This document shows positions 41,227 to 51,004 of a stretch of DNA of 64,000 nucleotides, piece by piece. Both the position numbers and the translations under genes were made by a program. Positions within the stretch are counted from its first letter, which is position 1. Every line of letters begins with the position of its first letter. Under the pieces are notes generated by a model. The model did not search any database and had not been told where the DNA came from. It saw nothing but the letters and a program-made list of their open reading frames with translations. Source of the stretch: Clostridiaceae bacterium (lineage in GTDB: Bacteria > Bacillota > Clostridia > Oscillospirales > Acutalibacteraceae); contig JAUMVO010000004.1 of assembly GCA_030530095.1 (NCBI GenBank), positions 1 through 64,000 of the forward strand, read 5' to 3'.

Positions 41227-43635
41227 TTATTTTGCTACTATGTTTACAAGCTTGCCCTTAACGTAAATTTCCTTGATTATGTTCTTGCCCGCAAGCTCTT
41301 CGGCTATCTTTTCGTCAGCCTTTGCAAGCGCAATTGCGTCGTCGCCCGAAATATCGGTGGGGACGTCGAGCTTTGCTCTGATTTTACCGTTAATCTGAAC
41401 AACTATCTCTACGGTATCGTCAATGCACTTTGCCTCGTCAAACGTCGGCCATACGCCGTCCTTTGCGAGCATTTCGCCGTAGCCGAGTGTGCTCCACATT
41501 TCCTCGGTAACGTGAGGTGCAAAGGGATTGACGATAAGAAGCAGGTCTTTAAGCTCTGCCCTGTTAATAGCGCCGTTGTCATAAATCTGATTGAGAAGCG
41601 TCATAACCGCCGCTATAGCGGTATTGAACTTCATAGCCTCTATGTCCTCGGTAACCTTCTTGATAGTCTTGTGCATAGCCGAGGAAAGCTCCTTTGAATA
41701 CTCATCGCCGTCGGTAAGAATATCCTGAAGCTTCCAGAGTCTGTCGACAAATCTCTTACAGCCCTTGACGCTCGACTCGCTCCACGGAGCAGCCTGCTCA
41801 TAGTCGCCCATAAACAGAACGTAAGTACGAAGAACGTCTGCACCGTAAACGTCGATAACCTCGTTGGGATCGATAACGTTGCCCCTCGACTTGCTCATCT
41901 TAACGCCGTCGGGTCCTAAAATAAGTCCCTGAGCCGTTCTCTTCATATACGGCTCGTCAAACGGAACAACGCCTATATCGTAGAGGAAGCGGTGCCAGAA
42001 ACGCGAATAAATCATGTGTCGCGTAACGTGCTCCATACCGCCGTTATACCAGTCAACGGGGCCCCAGTACTTAAGCTTATCCATATCGGCAAGCGCCTTG
42101 TCGTTGTGCGGATCGATATAGCGAAGGAAATACCAGCTCGAACCAGCCCACTGAGGCATAGTATCGGTCTCGCGCTTCGCGTCGCCGCCGCACTTCGGGC
42201 ACTTACAGTTTACAAACGAATCAATCTTGGCAAGCGGGCTTTCGCCGTCCTGACCGGGCTCGAAATTCTCAACCGGCGGAAGCTTAAGCGGAAGCTCGTC
42301 GTAGGGTACGGCTACAAGGCCGCAGTTCGGGCAGTGAACTATCGGTATAGGCTCGCCCCAGTAACGCTGACGGTTGAACGCCCAGTCCTTCATCTTGTAC
42401 TGAACGCCGCCTTCGCCGATGCCTTTTTCCTGAAGGAATTCAATCATCTTTGCGATGGAGTCCTTCTTGTTGTCAAGGCCGTTGAGGAAACCTGAGTTTA
42501 CCATTTCGCCGTCGCCGGTATAGGCTTCGACGGAAATGTCGCCGCCCTTGATAACCTCGATAATATCAATGCCGAATTTCTTCGCAAATTCGTAGTCTCT
42601 CTGGTCGTGTGCGGGAACAGCCATAATGGCGCCCGTACCGTAACCCATCATAACATAGTCGGAAATATAAATCGGAATATCGGTGTCATTTACGGGATTC
42701 TTTGCGGTGATACCTTCAAGTCTTACGCCCGTCTTGTCCTTGACAAGCTGGGTGCGCTCGAATTCGGTTTTCTTGGCGCAGTCCGCGCGGTAAGCCTCAA
42801 CGGCGTCCATATTGCCTATCTTATCGGCATACTTGTCAATAAGCGGATGCTCGGGAGCGATAACCATAAACGTTACGCCGAAGAGCGTATCGGGACGGGT
42901 TGTATAGATGCGGAGCTTTTCGGGTACCTCGTTAATCGAGAAGTCAACGAAAGCGCCTCTTGACTTGCCTATCCAGTTAATCTGCTGCAGCTTTACGTTG
43001 GGAAGATAGTCAACCTTCTCAAGTCCCTCGAGCAGCTTGTCGGCGTACTCGGTTATACGCAGATACCAGACGTCCTTTGACTTCTGAACGACGTCGGAAT
43101 GGCAGATATCGCACTTACCGCCCTGAGAGTCCTCGTTGGAAAGGACGACCTTACACGAGGGGCAGTAGTTTACAAGCGTCTTATCCCTGAAGGCAAGACC
43201 GTGTTCAAACATTTTCAGGAAAATCCACTGAGTCCACTTATAGTAGCCCTCCTCGGTGGTGTCGATAACTCTCGTCCAGTCGAAGGAAAAGCCTACTCTC
43301 TTGAGCTGAGAGGTGAACTTCTTAATATTGATATCGGTAACCTTCCTGGGATGCATACCCGTCTTGATAGCGTAGTTTTCGGTCGGCAGACCGTAGGCGT
43401 CAAAGCCTATCGGGAAAAGAACGTTCTGTCCTTCCAGCCTTCTCTTACGCGAAACGACCTCAAGGCCCGAATAAGCCTTGATATGACCGACGTGCATACC
43501 TGCGCCCGACGGATACGGGAACTCGACAAGAGCATAAAATTTCTTTTTGTCGGAGTTGTCAACGGCGTGGAATACGCCCTGCTCTTCCCATTTCTGTTGC
43601 CATTTCGGTTCAACTTTTCTGAAATCGTAATCCAT
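41227..43635 (-). CDS. leuS: Leucyl-tRNA synthetase
   Basis: The 802-aa class I synthetase has the HIGH-type motif YPSGAGMHVGHIKAY (about 41-55), a zinc-binding insert (YCPSCKVV, KCDICHSD), an editing domain with MAVPAHDQRDYEFA, and KMSKSRGN. The C-terminal domain ends KEIYVKGKLVNIVAK. Length is normal for bacteria. The ATG at 43635 has AGAGGTTGA upstream. It lies 41 bases after rsfS. Confidence 0.97.
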   Translation of the reverse strand: MDYDFRKVEPKWQQKWEEQGVFHAVDNSDKKKFYALVEFPYPSGAGMHVGHIKAYSGLEVVSRKRRLEGQNVLFPIGFDAYGLPTENYAIKTGMHPRKVTDINIKKFTSQLKRVGFSFDWTRVIDTTEEGYYKWTQWIFLKMFEHGLAFRDKTLVNYCPSCKVVLSNEDSQGGKCDICHSDVVQKSKDVWYLRITEYADKLLEGLEKVDYLPNVKLQQINWIGKSRGAFVDFSINEVPEKLRIYTTRPDTLFGVTFMVIAPEHPLIDKYADKIGNMDAVEAYRADCAKKTEFERTQLVKDKTGVRLEGITAKNPVNDTDIPIYISDYVMMGYGTGAIMAVPAHDQRDYEFAKKFGIDIIEVIKGGDISVEAYTGDGEMVNSGFLNGLDNKKDSIAKMIEFLQEKGIGEGGVQYKMKDWAFNRQRYWGEPIPIVHCPNCGLVAVPYDELPLKLPPVENFEPGQDGESPLAKIDSFVNCKCPKCGGDAKRETDTMPQWAGSSWYFLRYIDPHNDKALADMDKLKYWGPVDWYNGGMEHVTRHMIYSRFWHRFLYDIGVVPFDEPYMKRTAQGLILGPDGVKMSKSRGNVIDPNEVIDVYGADVLRTYVLFMGDYEQAAPWSESSVKGCKRFVDRLWKLQDILTDGDEYSKELSSAMHKTIKKVTEDIEAMKFNTAIAAVMTLLNQIYDNGAINRAELKDLLLIVNPFAPHVTEEMWSTLGYGEMLAKDGVWPTFDEAKCIDDTVEIVVQINGKIRAKLDVPTDISGDDAIALAKADEKIAEELAGKNIIKEIYVKGKLVNIVAK

Positions 43636-43676
43636 AATTATCAACCTCTGTATATGAATAGTTAATTTTTATCTAT

Positions 43677-44033
43677 TTATTCCTCGGTAATCCATGCCGA
43701 GATATCAACCTCTTCTGCATCCTCCCAGAGCTTTTCGAGATTGAAGTTCTCTCTCTGGTCGGGAGTAAAGACGTGAACGACAACGTTGCCGTAGTCGAGC
43801 AGTATCCAGCCCGTTGCCCTGCCCTCAATATTCTTGGGCTCCTGACCGAGCGAAGCGAGTTTGTCCTCAACCTCCTCGGCGAGCGCCTTGATGTGGGTGG
43901 TCGACGTACCCGAAGCGATTACGAAATAATCGGCGATGCTGGTTAAATCGGTAATCTTAATTGCCGTCAGGTCAATCGCCTTCTTCGAGTCAAGTGTTCT
44001 TACTGCGTTTTCAAGAATTTCCTGTGTGAGCAT
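43677..44033 (-). CDS. rsfS: Ribosomal silencing factor RsfS
   Basis: RsfS binds L14 and blocks subunit joining during starvation. The 118-aa protein shows DYFVIASGTSTTHIKALAEEVE, GWILLDYGNVVVHVFTPDQRENFNLEKLW. It directly follows yqeK with no gap, in the conserved nadD-yqeK-rsfS order. Confidence 0.95.
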   Translation of the reverse strand: MLTQEILENAVRTLDSKKAIDLTAIKITDLTSIADYFVIASGTSTTHIKALAEEVEDKLASLGQEPKNIEGRATGWILLDYGNVVVHVFTPDQRENFNLEKLWEDAEEVDISAWITEE

Positions 44034-44624
44034 TTATTTTCTCCTTTTATTATCAAGCAGCATAGCTACCTCATTATAAGCGTTTATACTGTCGGGATGC
44101 ACGGGACGGTGTTCGTTTATCAGTTCGTGAATTGTGAACTCCAGTCCGTACAGCATAGCCTCCTCAAGGCTCCTTTCGGTCTTTTCGCGCATCACGTCAA
44201 CGTCTGGGTAATCGCGCTCCGCCGAGGTGTAGTCGGCAACGTACAGCACCTTTTCAAGCAGGCTCATACCCGCCTTTGCGGTGGTGTGATAACGCACTGC
44301 CGAGAGTATTTCCTCATCGCTGACGTTAAGCTCGTTTCGCAAAACAAGCTCGCCGCACATCGCGTGCCAGACCTTGGGGCTCTGCCTTTCGACGTCGGAA
44401 AGCTTCACGCCGCTATCCGCGAGCATTTTAAGCTGTTCATCCTTCGGCAGGTCCTTCGCTATGTCGTGAATAAGTCCCGCCGTATATGCCTTTTCGGAAT
44501 CGGCGCCGTATTTAAGCGCTAATCGCTTCGCCTCGTCGGCGACGTTTATCGAGTGAATAAATCTGTATTTACTCAGCCGTTTTTTTATCTGTTCTAAAAA
44601 CTCGTCATTCCTTTGGGTGTCCAT
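44034..44624 (-). CDS. yqeK: YqeK-type HD-domain diadenosine tetraphosphatase
   Basis: The 196-aa HD protein has His and HD ligands in HSINVADEAKRLA, AGLIHDIAKDLP and KVWHAMCGE, then VRYHTTAKAGMSLLEKVLYVADYTS. YqeK hydrolyses Ap4A symmetrically, with an iron-type centre. It overlaps nadD by 20 bases. Confidence 0.93.
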   Translation of the reverse strand: MDTQRNDEFLEQIKKRLSKYRFIHSINVADEAKRLALKYGADSEKAYTAGLIHDIAKDLPKDEQLKMLADSGVKLSDVERQSPKVWHAMCGELVLRNELNVSDEEILSAVRYHTTAKAGMSLLEKVLYVADYTSAERDYPDVDVMREKTERSLEEAMLYGLEFTIHELINEHRPVHPDSINAYNEVAMLLDNKRRK

Positions 44625-45231
44625 ACAAACCTCTTATTTTGATATAGCCGTAAACCGCTTCGGGTACAAGCGCGCTTACGTCCTCGCCGTTTTTGAGCTT
44701 CTGTCGGATTTCGGACGAGCTTAACTCGTAGGGTTCCATGGGCGAAATTATTATACCGTCGCCCTCAAGCTCTTTGATGTAGATATGAAACTGCCTGAAC
44801 GCATAACTGCGAAGTTCATAAATGCTCTCGCCGTCACTTCGCGAGGCAACGCATACGGTGCAGTTTTCCATAATCTCCTTATGCTTATACCACTTGTGAA
44901 AGCACAGAAACATATCCGAGCCGATAATAAGATAAAACTCGTCGTCGGGATACTGCTCCTTAAGCTGCATAAGCGTATAAACGGTGAACGAGTCGCTGTA
45001 ACGGTCAATCTCGATACGGCTGACCTCAAAGCGTTTGTCGGTAAACGCAAGAGCGCACATATCGTAGCGCATATCGTCCATTATTAAATCTTCCCAGGTC
45101 TTGTGAACGGGACGCTTGCAGGGAATGATAAAGACCTTATCAAGTCCGAGTCTGTCGGCAAAATCCGTTACAAGCCGCACGTGACCGTTGTGGGGAGGAT
45201 TGAAGGTTCCGCCGAAAATTCCGATTTTCAT
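44605..45231 (-). CDS. nadD: Nicotinate-nucleotide adenylyltransferase
   Basis: NadD makes nicotinate adenine dinucleotide in NAD synthesis. The 208-aa protein has FGGTFNPPHNGHVRL near the N terminus and ISPMEPYELSSSEIRQKLKNGED toward the C terminus. Together with nadA at 5.3 kb it shows NAD synthesis genes in two places in the window. It follows yhbY by 11 bases. Confidence 0.95.
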   Translation of the reverse strand: MKIGIFGGTFNPPHNGHVRLVTDFADRLGLDKVFIIPCKRPVHKTWEDLIMDDMRYDMCALAFTDKRFEVSRIEIDRYSDSFTVYTLMQLKEQYPDDEFYLIIGSDMFLCFHKWYKHKEIMENCTVCVASRSDGESIYELRSYAFRQFHIYIKELEGDGIIISPMEPYELSSSEIRQKLKNGEDVSALVPEAVYGYIKIRGLYGHPKE

Positions 45232-45242
45232 ATTCTCACCGA

Positions 45243-45539
45243 TTATTTCTTAACGGGCTTCTTTTCGTGAAGCTTTTCGGAATAACGGTAGAGTATCATA
45301 ACTCCGCCGATAACCGAAACGACCTCGCTGTCAGTTGCTTTCGCAAGCTTCTCCGCTGTTTCGCGGGGAGTGGTCGTGCAGGTTTCGCGAAGCACCTTTA
45401 TTTTAATAAGCTCTCTTGCAGTCAGCGCGTCGTCGGTCTGCTTGATAAGGGCATCGGAAATTCCGCCCTTGCCGACCTGAAACAGTGATTCAAGAGAGTT
45501 TGCCTGACCTCTTAATTTTGCTCTTTCCTTACTTGTCAT
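45243..45539 (-). CDS. yhbY: CRM-domain RNA-binding protein YhbY
   Basis: The 98-aa protein contains the CRM motif region KERAKLRGQANSLESLFQVGKGGISDALI and a C-terminal GGVMILYRYSEK. YhbY binds pre-50S particles. The ATG at 45539 matches the family N terminus MTSKERAKLRG; a TTG 12 codons upstream would add an atypical tail. It precedes nadD as in other Firmicutes. Confidence 0.9.
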   Translation of the reverse strand: MTSKERAKLRGQANSLESLFQVGKGGISDALIKQTDDALTARELIKIKVLRETCTTTPRETAEKLAKATDSEVVSVIGGVMILYRYSEKLHEKKPVKK

Positions 45540-45576
45540 AGTTTGCTCATCTTTCAAAGTATTTGTTATTGTCAAC

Positions 45577-45596
45577 GGGCGATTCGTGAATCGCCC
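45577..45596. repeat. GGGCGATTC hairpin repeat unit
   Basis: GGGCGATTC (45577-45585) pairs with GAATCGCCC (45588-45596), loop GT. It sits in the 66-base gap between rdgB and yhbY. Units of this kind, followed by CCTACA, occur as dispersed repeats in clostridial genomes; only one is seen here. Confidence 0.6.
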
Positions 45597-45605
45597 CTAC
45601 AGAAT

Positions 45606-46193
45606 TTATAAATATTCAGGCAGTTCTTCTACAAATTTACGAAGGGCATTTCCTCTGTGGCTGAGTTTGTCCTTTTCCTCTGCCGTAAGCTCGCCGAAGG
45701 TTTTGTCGCCTACAAGAAATACGGGGTCATAGCCGAAGCCGCCGTTGCCGTGCTTTTCAAAGGCTATAATTCCGCGGCACTCTCCCCTGACGGTGAAATG
45801 CCGTCCGTCGGGGAAGCAGCAGCAGACTGCGCTGACGAATTTCGCCGTTCTTTTTTCCTTGGGAACGTCCTTCATTATTTCAAGCAGCTTTTCGATATTC
45901 TTGTCATCGTTGCCGTGCTCACCCGCGAAGCGTGCTGAATACACGCCGGGCGCGCCGTCAAGGTAATCGACCATAAGTCCCGAATCGTCCGCAACGCAGA
46001 CCATTCCCGATTCCTTACATCCGCTGTCAGCCTTGAGAAAGGCATTCTCCTCGAAGGTTGTGCCCGTCTCCTCGACGTCGGTAAGCTCTATGCCTGCCAT
46101 TTCGGCAGTCTTTACGTTTATATTCAGCGGTTCGAGAATTCTCTCAAGCTCCGCCTGCTTTTTCATATTATGAGTTGCGATTAAAAAATCCAA
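45606..46193 (-). CDS. rdgB: XTP/dITP pyrophosphatase (RdgB/HAM1 family)
   Basis: RdgB removes ITP, dITP and XTP from the nucleotide pool. The 195-aa protein opens with [16 protein letters not shown], contains CVADDSGLMVDYLDGAPGVYSARFAGEH and ends with HRGNALRKFVEEL. The start is a TTG at 46193, chosen because the ATHNxxK substrate motif begins six codons in and the first ATG would remove it; GAGGAAG lies upstream. It overlaps the ftsY end by 26 bases. Confidence 0.93.
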   Translation of the reverse strand: MDFLIATHNMKKQAELERILEPLNINVKTAEMAGIELTDVEETGTTFEENAFLKADSGCKESGMVCVADDSGLMVDYLDGAPGVYSARFAGEHGNDDKNIEKLLEIMKDVPKEKRTAKFVSAVCCCFPDGRHFTVRGECRGIIAFEKHGNGGFGYDPVFLVGDKTFGELTAEEKDKLSHRGNALRKFVEELPEYL

Positions 46194-47412
46194 AGAACTT
46201 CCTCTTTTCCTTCTTTTCGGGTTCTTCCTCTGCAGGCTCTTCCTCAGCGGGCTCTTCGTCGGCTTCTTCGCTTATCTCCTCTTGCGGTTGATGTCCAGAA
46301 ACTCCGCCTTCATCTGGCTCAGGGAGGATATCCTCGACGATTTCTGCGAGCGTTTCTTTGATTTCTTCGACCTCTTCAAATGCGGACGGAGCTTTTTCTT
46401 CACCTTCGACTTCGCCTCCGCGGTGTCCATCGTCATCACCGTGTACGCCTCCAAGGACGTTCTGGCTAATTTTTTCAGTTTCATTTTCGTCCTCCTCGTA
46501 CTCTATCTTCTGGAACAGTCCGTCGGCAAAAGCCTGCGGATTGAAGGGCTGCAAATCGTCTATCTGTTCGCCGACGCCGATGAACTTGACGGGTATGCCG
46601 AGCTCATGCTTTATGGCAAGCACCACGCCGCCTCTCGCCGTTCCGTCAAGCTTGGTAAGAACGATGCCCGTAATCTCGGCAACCTCCTTGAACTCCCTCG
46701 CCTGATTGACGGCATTCTGTCCCGTAGTCGCGTCGAGCACCAGAAGCACCTCGCGGTCCGAATACGGAAGCTCGCGGTCGATAACACGGTAAATCTTTGC
46801 AAGCTCTTCCATAAGATTTTTCTTGTTATGAAGTCTGCCTGCGGTGTCGATAATAACGATATCGGTGTTTCTCGCCTTGGCGGCGTTTACCGTGTCAAAT
46901 ACGACTGCGGCAGGGTCAGCGCCCTCGGCATGCTTTACTATATCAACGCCCGAGCGGTCTGCCCAGATCTGAAGCTGGTCAATTGCCGCCGCACGGAAGG
47001 TGTCGGCTGCGCCCAAAAGCACCTTCTTCCCCTGCGCCTTATACATAGCGGCAAGCTTTCCTATGGTGGTTGTCTTACCAACGCCGTTTACGCCGATTAC
47101 AAGTATAACCGAAGGCTGGGTGATAAGTCCCATATCCTCGCCGCCGTAAAGAAGCTCGGCTACGACGTTCTTCATCTCAGCCTTGATGTCTTCGGCTTTT
47201 TTGAGACGCTTTTCCGAAACACGCTTCTTCAGCGTTTCGGTAATGTCAACGGCAGTCACCATACCGACGTCGCCCATAACGAGTATTTCCTCAAGCTCGG
47301 CGTATAAATCGTCGGTTATTTCCTCAGCGGAATCGAACAGGTCGTCGATTGCGCCGGACATCTTGTTTCTTGTTTTCGTCAGTCCGAAATTGATTTTACT
47401 GAAAATTCCCAT
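46168..47412 (-). CDS. ftsY: Signal recognition particle receptor FtsY with acidic C-terminal tail
   Basis: FtsY docks the signal recognition particle at the membrane. The 414-aa protein has the N domain (about 1-95), then the G domain with [47 protein letters not shown] and [14 protein letters not shown], ending near residue 302. There is no N-terminal acidic A domain. Instead residues about 303-414 form an acidic tail (repeated [12 protein letters not shown]) ending in the basic-aromatic [15 protein letters not shown]. This domain order is unusual. It lies 18 bases after smc. Confidence 0.95.
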   Translation of the reverse strand: MGIFSKINFGLTKTRNKMSGAIDDLFDSAEEITDDLYAELEEILVMGDVGMVTAVDITETLKKRVSEKRLKKAEDIKAEMKNVVAELLYGGEDMGLITQPSVILVIGVNGVGKTTTIGKLAAMYKAQGKKVLLGAADTFRAAAIDQLQIWADRSGVDIVKHAEGADPAAVVFDTVNAAKARNTDIVIIDTAGRLHNKKNLMEELAKIYRVIDRELPYSDREVLLVLDATTGQNAVNQAREFKEVAEITGIVLTKLDGTARGGVVLAIKHELGIPVKFIGVGEQIDDLQPFNPQAFADGLFQKIEYEEDENETEKISQNVLGGVHGDDDGHRGGEVEGEEKAPSAFEEVEEIKETLAEIVEDILPEPDEGGVSGHQPQEEISEEADEEPAEEEPAEEEPEKKEKRKFFGFFNRNS

Positions 47413-47430
47413 TTGTATTTCCTTTCGAAA

Positions 47431-50400
47431 TTATGCCAGACCTAACTTCTTGGCCATCTCGGCGGTCTTTAATTCAAGAAGCTTTGAAACGCCCTTTTCC
47501 TGCATCGTAACGCCGTAAAGAACGTCCGCCTCCTCCATAGTGCCGCGTCTGTGGGTGATGAGAATGAACTGAGTGTTCTTCGTCATACGTCTGACGTAGT
47601 TTGCATATCTCGTGACGTTTACATCGTCGAGAGCCGCCTCAACCTCGTCGAAAATACAGAACGGCGCGGGAGTTACCTTAAGTATTGCGAACAAAAGCGC
47701 AATGGCCGAAATTGCCTTCTCACCGCCCGAAAGCAGGTCGATATTCTTGACGTTCTTTCCGGGAGGCTGAACCTTGATTTCAATATTGCACTCGAGTATA
47801 TCAAGCTCGTTTTCAAGTCTCAGCTCCGCTTTACCGCCGCCGAAAAGCTCCTGGAATGTTTCGCCGAAGCAGGCGTTGATACGGTTGAAGCTGTCCTTAA
47901 ACTGAGCCGCCATCTTGCCGGTCAGATCAAATATAAGTTTGTTGAGCTCGTCCTTTGACTTTTCAACGTCGCTTATCTGCTCGTTCATAAAGACATAGCG
48001 CTCGGAAACCTCCTTGTACTCGTCGATAGCAGAAACGTTAACAGCGCCCAGAGCCTTGATCTGATTTTTAAGCTCGCTGAGCCTCTTGCCCGCGGCGGCG
48101 TAATCCTCAATCTCAATCTCGAGTGCGGCTGCCTCACGTCGGGTGAGTTCATATTCCTCGTAAAGCTTTGCGGTAAGGTCGTCGAACTCCTTGCGCATCG
48201 CTATCTTCTTTTCCTCAAGACGGACAAGCTCTGCAGACAACTGTTCGCGCTCGGTGGTCTTGCTTCTCTCAAGCAGCCGCAGGTCATTCTGCTCCTTCTC
48301 AACCTCGTCGCGCTTGGCGAGCATACCGTCGACGGTCTCTCTTGATGAATCGGACTGTCCTCTGAGCTCCTCAATATTGAGGTTCAGGTTTTCGATATCC
48401 TTTTGCTTCTGCTCGTTCTTCTGCCTTAACTGCTCAATCTCGGCGTCAAGCACGTCGGCCTTGTCGGTATGTCCCTGCTTTCGCGAAGTAAGGTGAGTCA
48501 GTGTGTCCTCGTTGGTCTCGACGTCCTTTTTAAGAGTTACCAGCTGAACGCTAAGCTCGGATGCCTTGTTCGAAAGCTCCTCACGCGAAGCAGTCAGGCT
48601 CTCGCGGTCGCCCGTAATCTTTTCAAGCTCGGTTTCCGTATCCCTGATAAGAGCGTTAAGCTCCTCAACTCTGACGGTCGCCGCCTTTGCGTTTTCGTTT
48701 ATTGTGTCAATTCTCTTTAAGAGGGTTTCCTTCTCGTCGGCAAGCTCCTTAACAGTACCCGAAACGGTGCCCAGTTGCTCCTCGGCAAGCTTCAGTTCGC
48801 CCTCTAAACGAATCTTGTCCTCATTCTTGCGCAGAAGGTCGCCTTCAGCGCCCTCGAGGTCGGCAAGCGCAGCCGCCTTGTCCTCGTTCAACTGCTTGAA
48901 GTCGGCTTCAAGTACGGCGATTTCCTCCTTGACGGAACCGAGATTTTTCTTGAGCTTATCTATCTCGTTGCCGCGGCTTAAGATACCCGCGTTCTGAGTT
49001 CTCCAGCCGCCCGTCATTGAACCGCCCGCATTGACAACCTGACCGTCAAGCGTTACGAGCTTGAAGCGGTAATTGTACTTCTTGGCAATAGCTATTGCGC
49101 AGTCAAGGTCGTCGCAGACAACTGTTCTCGAAAGAAGGGAAGCGATAATCTCTTTATATTTCTTATCGCACTTGACAAGCTCGTCCGCCATTCCTACGAA
49201 TCCGAACTCGTCGTCAAGTTCCTTTTCGGTAAACTCCTTTGACTTAATTGCGCTGATAGGCAGGAATGTCGCCCTGCCCGCTCTGGACTGTTTAAGATAT
49301 TCAATGGCGTTCTTGGCGTCGTTTTCGTTTTCGGTTACGATATTCTGCACCGCCGCGCCCAGCGCCGTTTCAATGGCAAGCGAATACTTATCGGTTACGG
49401 TGATAAGCTGAGAAACGGGGCCGCAGATTCCGCGCAAAGCGCCGCGCTTCGACTCGTTCATAACCGCCTTTACAGCGCCGCCGTAGCCTTCCATGCTCTT
49501 TTCAAGTTCCTCGAGAATACGGATTCTGTCCTCAGCCTTCTCGTACTCACGGTTCTTTTCGTTGAGAGCCTGCTCACACTCGGCAGCCTTCTTTCCGCGC
49601 GACTCAAAGCGCATAGTGTAGCCGTCGATTGAATTTGAGATGCTCTCAATTTCCGCAAGGCAGGCGTCGAGATTGGACTGTGCCGTTTCCCTGTTCTTTT
49701 TGTATTCAAGATAGGTTTCCTGCCTGCCGCCGAGCGAGTCGTCAATAGCGGCGATACGCGAATTAATCTCGTCAACCGACGAGCTCGCGGTCTCGGATAT
49801 AACGCGGTTGTCGGCAAGCTCTACCGAATAGGCGGACAGAGCAGCGGAAAGCTCCTGCGCCTTGTCGGAGAATTCTATATTGCTTGATTTGAAGGTTTCC
49901 TCCTGCTGTGCAAGCGAAGCCAGCTGAGCCTCCAAATCCTTAATCTGTTTGTTGGCGTTTTCAATAATCGACTGTGCCTCGGCAATCCTCTCGTCAAGGT
50001 GTACGCCCGTGTCGTCCTCGTCAGCCTTGTCCTTAAGAAGTCTGTCGATGGTTTCGTTGTTGTGTTCAATCGAGTTTTCCTCAACCTTGACCTGAGTTTC
50101 GAGGGCGGCAATCTGCTCCTCGAAAACAGACGAGTCGGAACGTATCTGCTCGATATTTACATTAATTTCACGTATCTGCTCTGCTGCGGCGTCAATCTTC
50201 TGCTCAATTACGGCAAGCTCTTCCTCCGCCTGCTTATAGTTGAACTCGGCGGTTGAAATCTTATGCTCCTGCTCACGCAGTCTGTCGTTCGTCTTGTCAA
50301 TGGTATGAAGCCAAATACCGATTTCAAGATTCTTTCTCTCCTCGGCAAGCACGATGAACTTCTGTGCCTTTTCCGACTGAGCCTTAAGAGGTCCTACTCT

Positions 50401-51000
50401 TGATTCAAGCTCTGTCAGGATGTCGCGAAGTCTTACGAGATTTTCCTCAGCCTGACTGAGTCTTCTCATAGCGTCTGCTCTGCGGTAGCGGAAGTGTGAA
50501 ATACCCGCCGCCTCCTCAAGCATATCGCGGCGCTCGCCCGTCTTGGACGAAACCATATCGGCAATCTTGCCCTGACCGACTATTGAGTAGCCGTCGCGGC
50601 CGAGGCCCGTGTCCATAAACAGCTCGTTGATATCGCGCAGCCTTGACGTTTCGCCGTTTATAAGATACTCGCTTTCGCCCGAGCGGTAGTAACGTCTGGT
50701 AACGGCAACCTCGTCGTTGTCGTTTGCGAGTGCTCTGTCCCTGTTGTCAAGTCTGAGGGTAACCTCGGCAAAGCCCTTTGCCTTTCTTATGTCGGTTCCG
50801 TCGAAGATAACGTCCTCCATTTTGGAGCCGCGCAGATTCTTTGTCGACTGTTCGCCCAGAACCCAGCGTACGGCATCGGAAATATTACTCTTTCCGCTGC
50901 CGTTGGGACCTACAACCGAGGTGATTCCTTTATTGAATTCGAGTACCGTTTTGTCAGGGAATGACTTGAATCCCTGCATTTCCAGTGCTTTAAGAAACAT
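47431..51000 (-). CDS. smc: Chromosome segregation protein SMC
   Basis: The 1189-aa condensin subunit has Walker A GPNGSGKSNISDAVRWVLGEQS (about 32-53), two long coiled coils (about 170-500 and 670-1020), a hinge (about 510-660, with EGYGGAVKAVMNES), and the C-terminal head with LLSGGEKAISAIALLFAI and Walker B FCIFDEVEAALDD. Full length for the family. It is encoded in the order rnc, radical SAM, smc, ftsY. No scpA or scpB in the window. Confidence 0.97.
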   Translation of the reverse strand: MFLKALEMQGFKSFPDKTVLEFNKGITSVVGPNGSGKSNISDAVRWVLGEQSTKNLRGSKMEDVIFDGTDIRKAKGFAEVTLRLDNRDRALANDNDEVAVTRRYYRSGESEYLINGETSRLRDINELFMDTGLGRDGYSIVGQGKIADMVSSKTGERRDMLEEAAGISHFRYRRADAMRRLSQAEENLVRLRDILTELESRVGPLKAQSEKAQKFIVLAEERKNLEIGIWLHTIDKTNDRLREQEHKISTAEFNYKQAEEELAVIEQKIDAAAEQIREINVNIEQIRSDSSVFEEQIAALETQVKVEENSIEHNNETIDRLLKDKADEDDTGVHLDERIAEAQSIIENANKQIKDLEAQLASLAQQEETFKSSNIEFSDKAQELSAALSAYSVELADNRVISETASSSVDEINSRIAAIDDSLGGRQETYLEYKKNRETAQSNLDACLAEIESISNSIDGYTMRFESRGKKAAECEQALNEKNREYEKAEDRIRILEELEKSMEGYGGAVKAVMNESKRGALRGICGPVSQLITVTDKYSLAIETALGAAVQNIVTENENDAKNAIEYLKQSRAGRATFLPISAIKSKEFTEKELDDEFGFVGMADELVKCDKKYKEIIASLLSRTVVCDDLDCAIAIAKKYNYRFKLVTLDGQVVNAGGSMTGGWRTQNAGILSRGNEIDKLKKNLGSVKEEIAVLEADFKQLNEDKAAALADLEGAEGDLLRKNEDKIRLEGELKLAEEQLGTVSGTVKELADEKETLLKRIDTINENAKAATVRVEELNALIRDTETELEKITGDRESLTASREELSNKASELSVQLVTLKKDVETNEDTLTHLTSRKQGHTDKADVLDAEIEQLRQKNEQKQKDIENLNLNIEELRGQSDSSRETVDGMLAKRDEVEKEQNDLRLLERSKTTEREQLSAELVRLEEKKIAMRKEFDDLTAKLYEEYELTRREAAALEIEIEDYAAAGKRLSELKNQIKALGAVNVSAIDEYKEVSERYVFMNEQISDVEKSKDELNKLIFDLTGKMAAQFKDSFNRINACFGETFQELFGGGKAELRLENELDILECNIEIKVQPPGKNVKNIDLLSGGEKAISAIALLFAILKVTPAPFCIFDEVEAALDDVNVTRYANYVRRMTKNTQFILITHRRGTMEEADVLYGVTMQEKGVSKLLELKTAEMAKKLGLA

Positions 51001-51004
51001 ATCT

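Noticed and set aside
46282-47307. 341-codon open frame on the plus strand opposite ftsY
   Set aside because: It is a shadow of the conserved FtsY frame, has no ribosome binding site and its product shows no family motif.
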